DNA from: Agrobacterium fabrum str. C58
Lineage (GTDB): Bacteria > Pseudomonadota > Alphaproteobacteria > Rhizobiales > Rhizobiaceae
NCBI RefSeq assembly: GCF_000092025.1
Contig: NC_003063.2
Coordinates: forward strand, 682,001-746,000
DNA: 64,000 nt
Reading direction: 5' to 3'
Part shown: positions 17,476 to 25,491 of the stretch, in pieces
Layout: each line of letters opens with the position of its first letter
How positions within the stretch are numbered: the first letter of the stretch is position 1
Translations under genes and position numbers: made by a program
Notes under the pieces: generated by a model
What the model was told of the DNA's origin: nothing
The model's database searches: none
What the model saw: only the letters and a program-made list of their open reading frames with translations

Positions 17476-18075
17476 TTAAGCAGCAGACGGTCTGGTCAAC
17501 TCCTCCAAGTAAGCTTCGATCGCCGCCTGCGTTTCTGTTACGTGCTCGGCCTTGATTTGCTTCATTTCGGTGGCGTGCTTCTCGCGCAGTTCCGCGAACG
17601 CATGCTCTTGGTGAGTTTTGAAGCGGTCACGCAAGACCACGATCCCGTTGGCGACACAGTCCAGAACTGCACTGAAATCCGATGTCGAAATCTTCGGGAC
17701 TTTAAGTCTATAGTTGCCGCTCTGGTCACTTCCGTGAAAGCGCTCCAAGCGGCTGAGCCGCACCGTCATCACGTGGTTACAGATAGCCCAGGCGTTCCGG
17801 CCGTCACCCGCCGGGCTGCGCTCAAGTTTGTGGATGTATGGAGGTAATTTCCCTCGAGTACAGTTCGCAGGCACATTGCTCGTGATTGGAACAAATACCA
17901 CATGTTCACTTGCGTCGTGCAGCGTCTTCGCCCCGGACAGGATGATACCTTGGTGATACCCAGTGAACTCTGGCTCAAGGGAATCGATGAATGTCCCGAT
18001 CCAATAGACCTCGCGGGGGGACGGAGGGAACGTGATCGAAATCTTTTTGGTATCCCAATGGTCAAGCGCTCCCCT
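17476..18075 (-). CDS. PemK/MazF-family toxin-like protein; start codon unclear
   Basis: The minus frame reads ITFPPSPREVYWIGTFID, then HQGIILSGAKT, VVFVPITSN and WAICNHVMTVRLSRLERF, the strand order and VxPITS and I...R motifs of the PemK/MazF endoribonuclease fold. Where MazF proteins have RP before the VVVS strand, this one has HQ. A coiled-coil extension rich in Glu/Lys (KHATEMKQIKAEHVTETQ) follows. The frame is open from 18075 but the first ATG/GTG in it is the GTG at 17901, which is too late and would delete the fold's N-terminal strand. An upstream small frame ends at TGA 18078-18076 in the same frame. Either a rare start codon is used near 18050 or the gene has lost its start. Confidence 0.5.
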   Translation of the reverse strand, partial: RGALDHWDTKKISITFPPSPREVYWIGTFIDSLEPEFTGYHQGIILSGAKTLHDASEHVVFVPITSNVPANCTRGKLPPYIHKLERSPAGDGRNAWAICNHVMTVRLSRLERFHGSDQSGNYRLKVPKISTSDFSAVLDCVANGIVVLRDRFKTHQEHAFAELREKHATEMKQIKAEHVTETQAAIEAYLEELTRPSAA

Positions 18076-18097
18076 TCACTTTACCTTGGTCGTATCC

Positions 18098-18129
18098 ACT
18101 GCCGTGGTTACCGCCGTTTCCACGGCAGT
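18098..18129. repeat. Perfect 10-bp inverted repeat upstream of the PemK-like gene
   Basis: ACTGCCGTGG (18098-18107) and CCACGGCAGT (18120-18129) are perfect inverted arms with a 12-base spacer. On the minus strand it lies inside a short Thr/Val-rich frame (ETSTAVETAVTTAVDTTKVK) just before the PemK-like reading frame. It could be an operator or a transcript hairpin; its role is unknown. Confidence 0.5.
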
Positions 18130-18626
18130 AGAAGTCTCTGTATCCCCAGCATTAGTCTTCACTGTATTCACGAATGTTGAACTCCTGTCGGGCCAGTCGA
18201 ATTTCCATAGGGCTATGGTCACCGGGATGACCGGCGGTTGCAAGCGGAACCGTTCGACGTCATTTTACCTTCCCTAACTAACTACAAACTCTTTCTATTC
18301 AGGCTCCTGCCATCAGTAGTCAACTTCTCTCGGTAAATCTCGCCCAATCGTGCCTTTGCTCGCCACGGACGAGCGTTCTGAAGTGGGATATTGCCAATCG
18401 TCCAGCGTAGCAATTTGTGCCTTACAATGCCCGACAATGCGCTGATCGCCTACAGGGGGGAATATTGGACGCCGATAAGGGGTCAACATTCCGAGCCGAT
18501 TGACACCCTGATATCACGAGGTACCTGCCCCCTACCCTCCCCTCAGGATAAACGCGTAGGCGATTTCCCATCAAAAATCGGCCAAACTCGATTAGGATCG
18601 GGAAGCCTCTGAGGACATTCGATCAG
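18130..18626. other. Intergenic stretch without a supported gene
   Basis: No frame on either strand shows a credible start with ribosome site or a known family. A minus-strand frame entering from about 18240 (PVIPVTIALWKFDWPDRSS) leads into the Thr-rich peptide upstream of the PemK-like gene and might be a decayed antitoxin, but it has no clear start. Confidence 0.35.
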
Positions 18627-19241
18627 TTGCATGCGATGATGATCGCAGCGAGCAAAAGGCAACAATCAATGACTCTGCAATTTCAAAGAGAACTGGAATC
18701 AATTGCCTTGGCCAGTCTTCTGTTAGCTCCGATCATCGACGCTTGGGATACCTTGGCTTTGCCGGACAGTTGGATCGCGGCGGGTATTATCGCGCAAACG
18801 GTGTGGAACCACAGGTTCGGCCTGCCGCTCATGCATGTCATAATTGATGTCGATTCAATTTACTTCGATCCTCATGATCTCACGGAAACCGGCGAAGCAA
18901 AACACGCAGCGTGAATCCGCTCAACACTCGCTGGGCTACCCGTCCAAATCGACATAAAAAATGAGGCTCGGGTCCACATCTGGTACGAGAAAAAATTTGG
19001 CCATCAGATAGCGCCCTGTAGCTCTTCCATAGATGCAATTGGAAGTTTCCCGACGACGGCAACAGCAATCGGTTTAAAGCGTGAGCGAGGTCGAGTCCTC
19101 ATCAATGCACCTTTTGGCCTCAACGACCTGATGAGCGGCATCGTTCGCCCCAACAAGCGGCAAATATCCGAGGCAGTTTACACAGCGAAGGTCGAACGTT
19201 GGACTGCCATCTGGCCAAACCTTCAAATCATTCCTTGGTAA
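18627..19241 (+). pseudogene. Nucleotidyltransferase-family protein (DUF925-like) with in-frame TGA
   Basis: The frame reads LPDSWIAAGIIAQTVWNHRFG and VDSIYFDPHDL, typical of the nucleotidyltransferase family with an IDVxYFD metal motif, then stops at TGA 18912-18914. The same frame continues without shift for another 108 codons with the rest of the family: VQIDIKNEARVHIWYEKKFG, SSIDAIGSFPTTATAIGLK, INAPFGLNDLMSGIVRPNK and VERWTAIWPNLQIIPW, ending at TAA 19239-19241. A single C-to-T change (CGA to TGA) would explain the break. ATG 18669 is an alternative start. Either an inactivated gene or, less likely, a readthrough or split gene. Confidence 0.8.
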
Positions 19242-19396
19242 AGGCGAAAGGTCGGCCGCGCTCAAGCCGATTTACTTACTATTCAATCATTCCCAACAAC
19301 ATCGTCAACACGCTGAACATTTGTTTGCAGGACGTCTGTGCGATAACTGGATCATGCCCACACCCGACAATGCGACCATCGGAGAGATCGTTAGTT

Positions 19397-19972
19397 ATGA
19401 TGAAGTCGCCGCCGACGAGAATTTTAACAACGCGTCTCTTGCTGCGGGCTGCACGTGCCAAGGATGCCGGGATACTGTTCGTTGAATACGCCGGGAACGT
19501 CCAAGCCTCAGAATTTTTGCCACGGGGTCCTCATACGTGGCAATCGACAACCGAAAAACTCATCAGTGCGTGGGGCGAAACCACCTGGGGCAAGACCAGC
19601 CGTTTTGTCTGGACCATTATCGACCGGCGTGCCAACAGACCGATCGGCATCTTCCTCATGTTCATACCGGATGATGAGACGGCAGAGATACATTACGGAT
19701 TGGGACCTGCGTTCTGGGGGCATGGCTTCGCAGCCGAGACTGGCTCGGCGGTCATGCAATGGGTCCGCGAGCAATCAACATTATCCGAAGTCCGCACAGT
19801 GTGCGCAGCAGACCACAACGCAAGCTGCCGCGTTTTGGAAAAGATGGGCCTTGTCCGAGGTCAATTGATTGAACAGGCCTTATCGATGAAAGCGAGCGGC
19901 CGAAAAATCGATGGGTGGTCATTTATCTGGAAGCGCAGCGACAGCGAAGGACCGGCAGACGTCGTGACGTAA
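19397..19972 (+). CDS. GNAT-family N-acetyltransferase (RimJ/RimL type)
   Basis: About 191 residues. TTRLLLRAARAKDAG opens the RimJ/RimL-like fold, RPIGIFLMFI and AEIHYGLGPAFWGHGFAAE form the acetyl-CoA-binding V/A motifs, and AADHNASCRVLEKMGL is the usual end of the domain. The start is placed at 19397 because an earlier in-frame codon (19199) would overlap the nucleotidyltransferase pseudogene and adds unrelated residues. Substrate unknown; members modify ribosomal proteins, other proteins or small amines. Confidence 0.85.
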   Translation: MMKSPPTRILTTRLLLRAARAKDAGILFVEYAGNVQASEFLPRGPHTWQSTTEKLISAWGETTWGKTSRFVWTIIDRRANRPIGIFLMFIPDDETAEIHYGLGPAFWGHGFAAETGSAVMQWVREQSTLSEVRTVCAADHNASCRVLEKMGLVRGQLIEQALSMKASGRKIDGWSFIWKRSDSEGPADVVT

Positions 19973-20042
19973 AACCACCGGTAGCGTCCGTTGTCGATTT
20001 CGTTTTCTCTGCTAGCTTGTCACAGCCTCGGAGGAGAACGTC

Positions 20043-20909
20043 ATGATCTGTAAGTCATTCGCGGCCCTGCTCGCCATCGTTACCGTCGTCACGACAAGTA
20101 TCGCCCTTCCATCTGCTGCCAACGAGGTCCGATTTACCAGTGATGCCGGCAAACCCAGCGCATTCCGCGAGAAGCTTGCGAGGCAAAGGGGGGAAACGCT
20201 GCCGCCGTACCAGGGCGTCCCTTTGGTAGGGTTTCTTAGCCGTCCAAAAGGCGACGGACCATTTCCGGCTATCGTTATTTTACATGGATGCGGAGGCTTG
20301 GGGCCAAGGCTCAAGGATGATGTTTCTGGGCGGTTGGTTTCGCAGGGTTACGTGGTCCTCGTTGTCGACAGCTTCGCAACGCGACAAATGAAATCGACAT
20401 GCGCGACTACAGAGAGGGACGTTGTCTTTACGATATCCGACCGCGTCTACGATGCTTACGGCGCGCTGGATTTCTTGTCGAAGGAACCATTCGTCGATGC
20501 AAGCAGGGTGGCCTTGATGGGTTTTTCGGCCGGCGGCGTAACTGCATTGACGGCGACAAAATCAGGTGGCGTTGAGCAGCTCCAGGACAAAAAGTTTAAA
20601 GCTGCGATAGCGTACTATCCGACCTGTTCTGCGACTGATGGCGAGGCAACGGTGCCGACGCTCATAATGGCAGGCGAACTGGACGATTGGGGGCCTCCTG
20701 CCAAATGCAGACAGAGGCTGGCCAACTTGAGTGAAAAAGGTTCAGAGATTCGGCTCATTGTTTACCCTGGGGCTTTCCATGACTTCGATGTCCCCGCGGC
20801 AAAGCCGGGCACGGTCTACTTCGGTCATCGGCTCGAATACAGCGCCTCCGCCACGGCGCAAGCGAACAAGGACGTCGATAGCTTCCTGCGACAGGAGCTA
20901 CGAAACTAG
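20043..20909 (+). CDS. Secreted dienelactone-hydrolase-family protein
   Basis: A 288-residue alpha/beta hydrolase with an N-terminal signal peptide (MICKSFAALLAIVTVVTTSI, cleavage near SAA-NE). Motifs include ILHGCGGLG for the oxyanion hole, the nucleophile elbow GFSAGG (Ser rather than the Cys of true dienelactone hydrolase), MAGELDDWGPPAKC with the acid, and YPGAFHDFD with the catalytic His. GGAGGA lies seven bases before the ATG. It likely works in the periplasm on an unknown ester or lactone. Confidence 0.85.
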   Translation: MICKSFAALLAIVTVVTTSIALPSAANEVRFTSDAGKPSAFREKLARQRGETLPPYQGVPLVGFLSRPKGDGPFPAIVILHGCGGLGPRLKDDVSGRLVSQGYVVLVVDSFATRQMKSTCATTERDVVFTISDRVYDAYGALDFLSKEPFVDASRVALMGFSAGGVTALTATKSGGVEQLQDKKFKAAIAYYPTCSATDGEATVPTLIMAGELDDWGPPAKCRQRLANLSEKGSEIRLIVYPGAFHDFDVPAAKPGTVYFGHRLEYSASATAQANKDVDSFLRQELRN

Positions 20910-21046
20910 CCTGCTGGTCCTCGCTACGGTGACAAGGGGTCTACATAAGGTGGACGGCCCAGTCTGATGATGCAAAACCTTAGAGGCGCGTCGTACATGT
21001 GATTGTAGCGCTCATCATTCACAGACCGCTTACGAAGAGACAGAAA

Positions 21047-21889
21047 ATGGTCGCCTACGACGTCGAGCAACTGGAAGGCAAGGTGAGAGGCGCTTTGCTT
21101 CAAGGTACCAACTCAGGCAAGACGGGAGTGATCGTTCTTGGCGGGTCGAGCGGCAGGGTCGACACGACGCGGGCAGGATTATTCGCGAATACCGGAGCAC
21201 GAGCCTTAGCGTTGCAGTGGTTTGGCGGAGCCAATCAACCGCCGGGGATATGCGAAATACCTCTCGAAACTTTCGTTGACGCAACCGATCTTTTGATTTC
21301 GAGAGGGTGTGATCGAACAGTCTTTGTGGGAACCTCGAAGGGCGCAGAAGCTGCTCTGCTAGCATCAACCATTGATCATCGCATTAACGTGGTCATCGCA
21401 ATCAGTCCAAGTTCCGTGGTCTTGGGCAACATTGGAGCGGGAGTGGACGGCATATCGTGGCCTGAACGATCATCCTGGTCTTTCAAGCGTAGCCCACTAG
21501 ACTTCGTTCCGGCCGATATCAACTGGCAGAAAGACTACCGGGATGGCCTTGTTTCCTATCGGTCGTTTTTCGAAAAATGCCTCTCAAACGATGTTCAGCT
21601 AAACGAACGAGCCAGAATTCCGGTCGAATCGTCCCCTGCCGACTTGATCCTTGTGGCTGGTGGAGACGACGCGCTTTGGCCATCAGGATATTTTGCGAGG
21701 CAGATACTCCAGTCGAGGCAGGCGCACGGAAGGCAGGCTACGCTGATCTTCGATAAAGATGCTGGGCATCGCATTCTCCTGCCCGGCGAGACGACACAAC
21801 GATCAAAACTCCATGCCCATGGCGGAAGCGACGAAGCGGATGCGAAGCTCGGGCAGAACGCATGGCGAGCGATTAGGGAATTGCTGTGA
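21047..21889 (+). CDS. Alpha/beta hydrolase, acyl-CoA thioesterase/BAAT C-terminal type
   Basis: About 280 residues. GVIVLGGSSGRVD, the nucleophile elbow VGTSKGAEAALL, the acid-region LVAGGDDALWPS and the terminal His in DAGHRI match the BAAT C-terminal domain of acyl-CoA thioesterases and acyltransferases. The upstream GTG at 20999 is in frame, but ATG 21047 has GAGA just upstream and begins at the expected MVAYDVEQLEG. It is a single cytoplasmic gene following the secreted hydrolase, 137 bases away. Substrate unknown. Confidence 0.8.
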   Translation: MVAYDVEQLEGKVRGALLQGTNSGKTGVIVLGGSSGRVDTTRAGLFANTGARALALQWFGGANQPPGICEIPLETFVDATDLLISRGCDRTVFVGTSKGAEAALLASTIDHRINVVIAISPSSVVLGNIGAGVDGISWPERSSWSFKRSPLDFVPADINWQKDYRDGLVSYRSFFEKCLSNDVQLNERARIPVESSPADLILVAGGDDALWPSGYFARQILQSRQAHGRQATLIFDKDAGHRILLPGETTQRSKLHAHGGSDEADAKLGQNAWRAIRELL

Positions 21890-21936
21890 GGGCGTCAGCC
21901 GGCAATGTACACGTCCTTCAAAAGGACAATGCGTGT

Positions 21937-22173
21937 TTATCGAACGCGGGGAACTACGGGATTTTCCAGAAAGCGCCGTCGGAAAACTCCCGCAACAACC
22001 ACACCCAGTCCAAATCCGGCAATCGATCTTGCTAGCAAAAGGTCAGGCAAGGAATACGACACAAGCCAGTAAAAGGCCCCAAATGCCAGGAATAATGTTG
22101 CGATAAGACTAAGCTGGCCGTCCGTGACCGCTCGACGAAAAGCCACAAAATGAAAGCCGACGACGCTCCCCAT
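21937..22173 (-). CDS. Small membrane protein, uncharacterised
   Basis: A 78-residue frame with two hydrophobic segments, LSLIATLFLAFGAFYWLVSY and LLLARSIAGFGLGVVVAGVF, separated by a short polar turn and ending in a basic RRRF tail. The composition fits a real two-helix membrane protein, but no family is recognised and the ribosome site is weak. Confidence 0.4.
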   Translation of the reverse strand: MGSVVGFHFVAFRRAVTDGQLSLIATLFLAFGAFYWLVSYSLPDLLLARSIAGFGLGVVVAGVFRRRFLENPVVPRVR

Positions 22174-22368
22174 GCCCGGCCTGCATTGCGAACATCCGGC
22201 TCTCGCGGCGCTTTACGATCTCGACAGGTGTTGACCGGCACACGCCATGTTGGACGTCGCGAGGGCAAAGCCCTATGGTTCTCATGTGGAATGGATCGAG
22301 AGGACGGCTCAGTCATTCCGCTCAGACAAGCGATTTGATCTCATCATTATGACCGGAAACGCCTTCCA
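22172..22368 (+). pseudogene. Class I SAM-dependent methyltransferase remnant
   Basis: Starting at ATG 22172 the frame gives EHPALAALYDLDR, the usual N-terminus of a small methyltransferase group. The motif I part is deleted. After a further one-base shift the sequence continues as HAMLDVARAKPYGSHVEWIE, AQSFRSDKRFDLIIMTGNAFQ and then breaks up. The missing glycine-rich loop and at least one frameshift show it is dead. Confidence 0.7.
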
Positions 22369-22726
22369 GGAATGGCACCGACGCGGCGGATAGCTTTCGA
22401 ATTAGACACTGAAACGGTTTCGCGGCTGGTCCAGCAACTAGAGCCTGATCTCGTGAGGCTACGGTTCGGTCGACCACCCGGATGCTGAAAGGGCACTCTG
22501 GCTCTACACCCTTTTTCATCGGGTGAGCATGTGGTGCTGGCTAACGAAGATTGGTGTTGGCGCGGAAGCCGAGGACGGTCCTGGCGGTCTGATCCGTGAT
22601 CTGCGCGAGATGGTTGCTTGAGGACTGCGGAGCGAAAGAGCTTCCGTCGTCAATAATCTCAAAGGCTGCTTCAGGCCGAACCTACCTCGCCCTCTTGCAG
22701 CGAAAATGCCGTGGACCTTCTAAAAG
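22369..22726. other. No gene seen; decayed DNA after the methyltransferase remnant
   Basis: All frames are interrupted and none resembles a known family. The next gene enters from the minus strand at 22727. Confidence 0.4.
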
Positions 22727-23362
22727 TTACTTGACCGCACCATCGAGATAGAGGTCTTCACCTCGTTGCAGCGGTGTGAAAGTGAAGTCGTCTTTTCTCA
22801 AAAAGCGGTCGAACCAGCCCAAAAGATCGTCTGTGGTCGCCGAGTTGCGATAGCCGACCAGCTTGACGGTCAGAGGAGCACTGAAGGCTATGTCAAAGGC
22901 GGTGTCGAACTGGGTTGTGCCAGAAAGCCGAACCGAAAACGTGCCGCCACCATCGTGACGGATGGAGATTTCCGCGCTAGAGAAGAACTCGTCGCTGTAA
23001 ATGGTGATGAGACCGGGGGCTTCCCACCAATCTTCCCTAGTCAAAGCGTTTGGAGTTCCCTCGCCCTGGAAATCTATCAAAATTTCCTCGAGGCTTCGAA
23101 AATCACGGTTCTTAAAGTGCTTCAACGGAATTTTGAGCCACTGTGTATCCAGACCCGGATTCAACCACTGAGAGACGTCATCCTCGGGATCATTGTTGGG
23201 ATCGAAGAAAAATTTCGGAGATTTCACTTCTAAATCCAGCACGACGTAGTCCCCCAGCTCCTGACCCGGCCAAGAGCCACTTGAGGCCCGCAAGGTGACG
23301 CGTGGCTCTTCGACTGAAAGGTCGAGAGGATATTTCTGATAAACAAGTCTGAAATGTCCCAT
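22727..23362 (-). CDS. Uncharacterised acidic protein
   Basis: 211 residues from ATG 23362 (MGHFRLVYQKYPLDLS), chosen because GGAG lies six bases upstream; the frame from 23401 adds 13 residues of little value. The protein is rich in Asp, Phe and beta-strand patterns (GDYVVLDLEVKSP, ISIRHDGGGTFSVRLSG, PLTVKLVGYRNS) and ends with DLLGWFDRFLRKDD. No motif or signal peptide was recognised. It stands alone on its strand. Confidence 0.6.
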   Translation of the reverse strand: MGHFRLVYQKYPLDLSVEEPRVTLRASSGSWPGQELGDYVVLDLEVKSPKFFFDPNNDPEDDVSQWLNPGLDTQWLKIPLKHFKNRDFRSLEEILIDFQGEGTPNALTREDWWEAPGLITIYSDEFFSSAEISIRHDGGGTFSVRLSGTTQFDTAFDIAFSAPLTVKLVGYRNSATTDDLLGWFDRFLRKDDFTFTPLQRGEDLYLDGAVK

Positions 23363-23572
23363 GCAGTTCTCCGGTACGAAAACTCTTCGTTGATTCGGCA
23401 AGATAGCGGTTGATGGTATACTTTGTCATCGCACCTGTTTCAGGAACAGACCGCCCGTAGCTGTTGCTTCTCCCTGAAGCGGTTGACGGCTAGGCAGGCC
23501 GGACAGTCCGGTTATTGCAGCGGCGTGAAATTCGTTTAGTTTCCTCGCGTTGGCGACCGAGAGGACATTGGC

Positions 23573-24145
23573 GTGGCTATGGGAAACAATTTCGTGACAT
23601 CATTGATCCCACATGACGACGGTGCAGCGAAGCATTTGCCAGGGATGGAAATGCCAGATGTTACATTGGCAGCAACCGACGGCACGACTGTCGACCTTAG
23701 AGGACCGGGTCTGTCCGTCGTATATGCCTACCCACGCACCAGCCCGCCGGGTGGCAATGCGATTGACGGATGGGAGGAAATACCCGGGGCTAGAGGCTGC
23801 ACACCTCAATCTTGCGCTTTTCGCGACCATTTCGCTGAGCTGAGGGGATTAGGGGCCAGCAATCTTTTTGGCCTTTCGACGCAGACGAGCGAATATCAGA
23901 GAGAGGCTGCAGAACGGCTCCATTTGCCGTTTCCATTGCTTTCCGATCATTCACTTTCTCTGGCGAAGTCCCTTAGCCTGCCAATGTTTGAAGCGGGTGG
24001 GCTCACCTTGCTCAAAAGGCTGACGATGGTCATCGAAGATGGCAGGATCAAGCATGTTTTTTACCCTGTAGACCCGCCTGATAAAAACGCGGATGCAGTG
24101 ATCGTCTGGTTAAAAACAAACTGCCATTCCAAAGCACACGGATGA
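23573..24145 (+). CDS. Peroxiredoxin/redoxin-family protein
   Basis: 190 residues with the thioredoxin-like AhpC/TSA fold: LRGPGLSVVYAYPRTSPPG, then IPGARGCTPQSCAFRDHFAEL containing the peroxidatic-type Cys block, LFGLSTQTSEYQREAAERLHLPFPLLSD, and a C-terminal LTMVIEDGRIKHVFYPVDPP. The insertion between YPRT and GCTPQSC is longer than in typical PrxQ/BCP proteins. Such enzymes reduce peroxides with thioredoxin or similar donors. The GTG at 23573 has GAGAGGA upstream; ATG 23579 is an alternative. Confidence 0.85.
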   Translation: MAMGNNFVTSLIPHDDGAAKHLPGMEMPDVTLAATDGTTVDLRGPGLSVVYAYPRTSPPGGNAIDGWEEIPGARGCTPQSCAFRDHFAELRGLGASNLFGLSTQTSEYQREAAERLHLPFPLLSDHSLSLAKSLSLPMFEAGGLTLLKRLTMVIEDGRIKHVFYPVDPPDKNADAVIVWLKTNCHSKAHG

Positions 24146-24325
24146 GTGTCTTGGCCAATTGCGGCAGCAACCCTCATGGCAGGAAGCAGTGTCTGTTGGG
24201 ACAAGCAACCCTTCGACGCAGCGAATTCCGACGAAATAGTCTTCCCGATCGAGGCGGTGTACAAAACTGCCTGACCATGACTATCTTCGAAAACGTCGCG
24301 TGCACAATAACTGGAGAGCGGCAAC

Positions 24326-24712
24326 ATGGTGACGCTTCGGATTGATCCGTTCCCGCGCCAAGACGAGCTGAATGTGCTTTGGTTAGAAGCCTGGGGCAGC
24401 GAAGGGCCAAAAGACTTTTCCGGCATATTGTCACGCAGCCTTGCCCATATTGCGGCTTATGAAGATGATCGCCTCGTCGGCTTCGTGAATGTGGCGTGGG
24501 ACGGAGGTGTCCACGCCTTCATCCTGGACACCTGCGTTATTCCCCGGATGCGACGAAGAGGTATCGCTGCCCGCATGGTGGTAGACGCCACAAATGTAGC
24601 GCGAGAGCGCGGAGCGAATTGGTTACATGTCGACTTCGAACCGCATCTGAGTTCATTCTATCAGAGTTGCGGATTTCGGCCGACCAAGGCAGGACTCATC
24701 AAGCTCAAGTGA
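24326..24712 (+). CDS. GNAT-family N-acetyltransferase
   Basis: 128 residues. FVNVAWDGGVHAFILDTCVIPRMRRRGIAARMVVDA contains the strand 4 and R-x-x-G-I/A acetyl-CoA loop, and WLHVDFEPHLSSFYQSCGFRPTKAGLI is the standard C-terminus. GGAGAG precedes the ATG. Substrate unknown. Confidence 0.85.
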   Translation: MVTLRIDPFPRQDELNVLWLEAWGSEGPKDFSGILSRSLAHIAAYEDDRLVGFVNVAWDGGVHAFILDTCVIPRMRRRGIAARMVVDATNVARERGANWLHVDFEPHLSSFYQSCGFRPTKAGLIKLK

Positions 24713-24876
24713 TTTAAATCGGTCGCTCTCTGTCGGGTTGTCAGCAATGCGCCAACAGTAGTCATACGCCCAGATCGTACAGCGTCACCGTCGATCAATT
24801 ACCGACATTTGCACTGCTGCACGTTTGATGTTTAGTCTGGGCTCGAACGGCTGGCCTGACTAAGAGAGGAATTTCA

Positions 24877-25229
24877 ATGCAAAAAAAGCAGTCCTCCTCC
24901 AACGCGCTCAATGGGCCGAAAAAGAGAGCGTATGGCAAGGCGAATTTGAAGGGAGCACATTTGGCGCAAACGTCTCGGTCATGTTTTACACCACGGACGA
25001 AATCGGCCGCGGCCCCAAACTACACAAACATCCTTATGATGAAGTATTTATAGTGCGGCAAGGACGAGCGTTTTTTACCATTGGCGAGCAGCAGTTGGAC
25101 GTTAGAGAGGGTCAGATCGTGTTTGGACCGGCCAACTTACCGCACAAATATGTAAACATGGGTCCGGGCCGTCTAGAGATGACCGATATTCATGTTACCG
25201 ATGAATTTGCTCAAGAAGACTTAGAGTAG
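24877..25229 (+). pseudogene. Cupin-domain protein with frameshift at an A7 tract
   Basis: A strong ribosome site (GAGAGGA) precedes ATG 24877, which is followed by CAAAAAAAG. With eight A residues the frame would read MQKKAVLLQRAQWAEKESVW and continue straight into the cupin fold seen in the other frame: RGPKLHKHPYDEVFIVRQG, IVFGPANLPHKYVN and MTDIHVTDEFAQEDLE, stopping at 25229. With the seven A residues present, the ATG frame is closed early. The cupin His motif HKHPYDE is intact, so the downstream coding part appears under selection or recently broken. Slippage on the A run could restore the frame in some transcripts. Confidence 0.7.
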
Positions 25230-25491
25230 CTACCCGCTGCTTCCAACATCCATTGCGGTCTTTTCCATCGGACGCAACTACGGCAGCTTTTTGGCCGAGA
25301 GCCTTCATGCTTGATCGGCTGCTTTGCGCCAATTGCGGACATTGCGATTGCCGCAAAACTACCTATTCTGCGACGTCGTAAAAGTCAGGAAAACGAGTGT
25401 CGCTTTAATTGGGATTTTCGCGACAGCTCAATTTTCCGCTTGAGCCGGACCTAGCGTCATACCGTATTGAAAATTCCCGAAGGAGTTTTTG

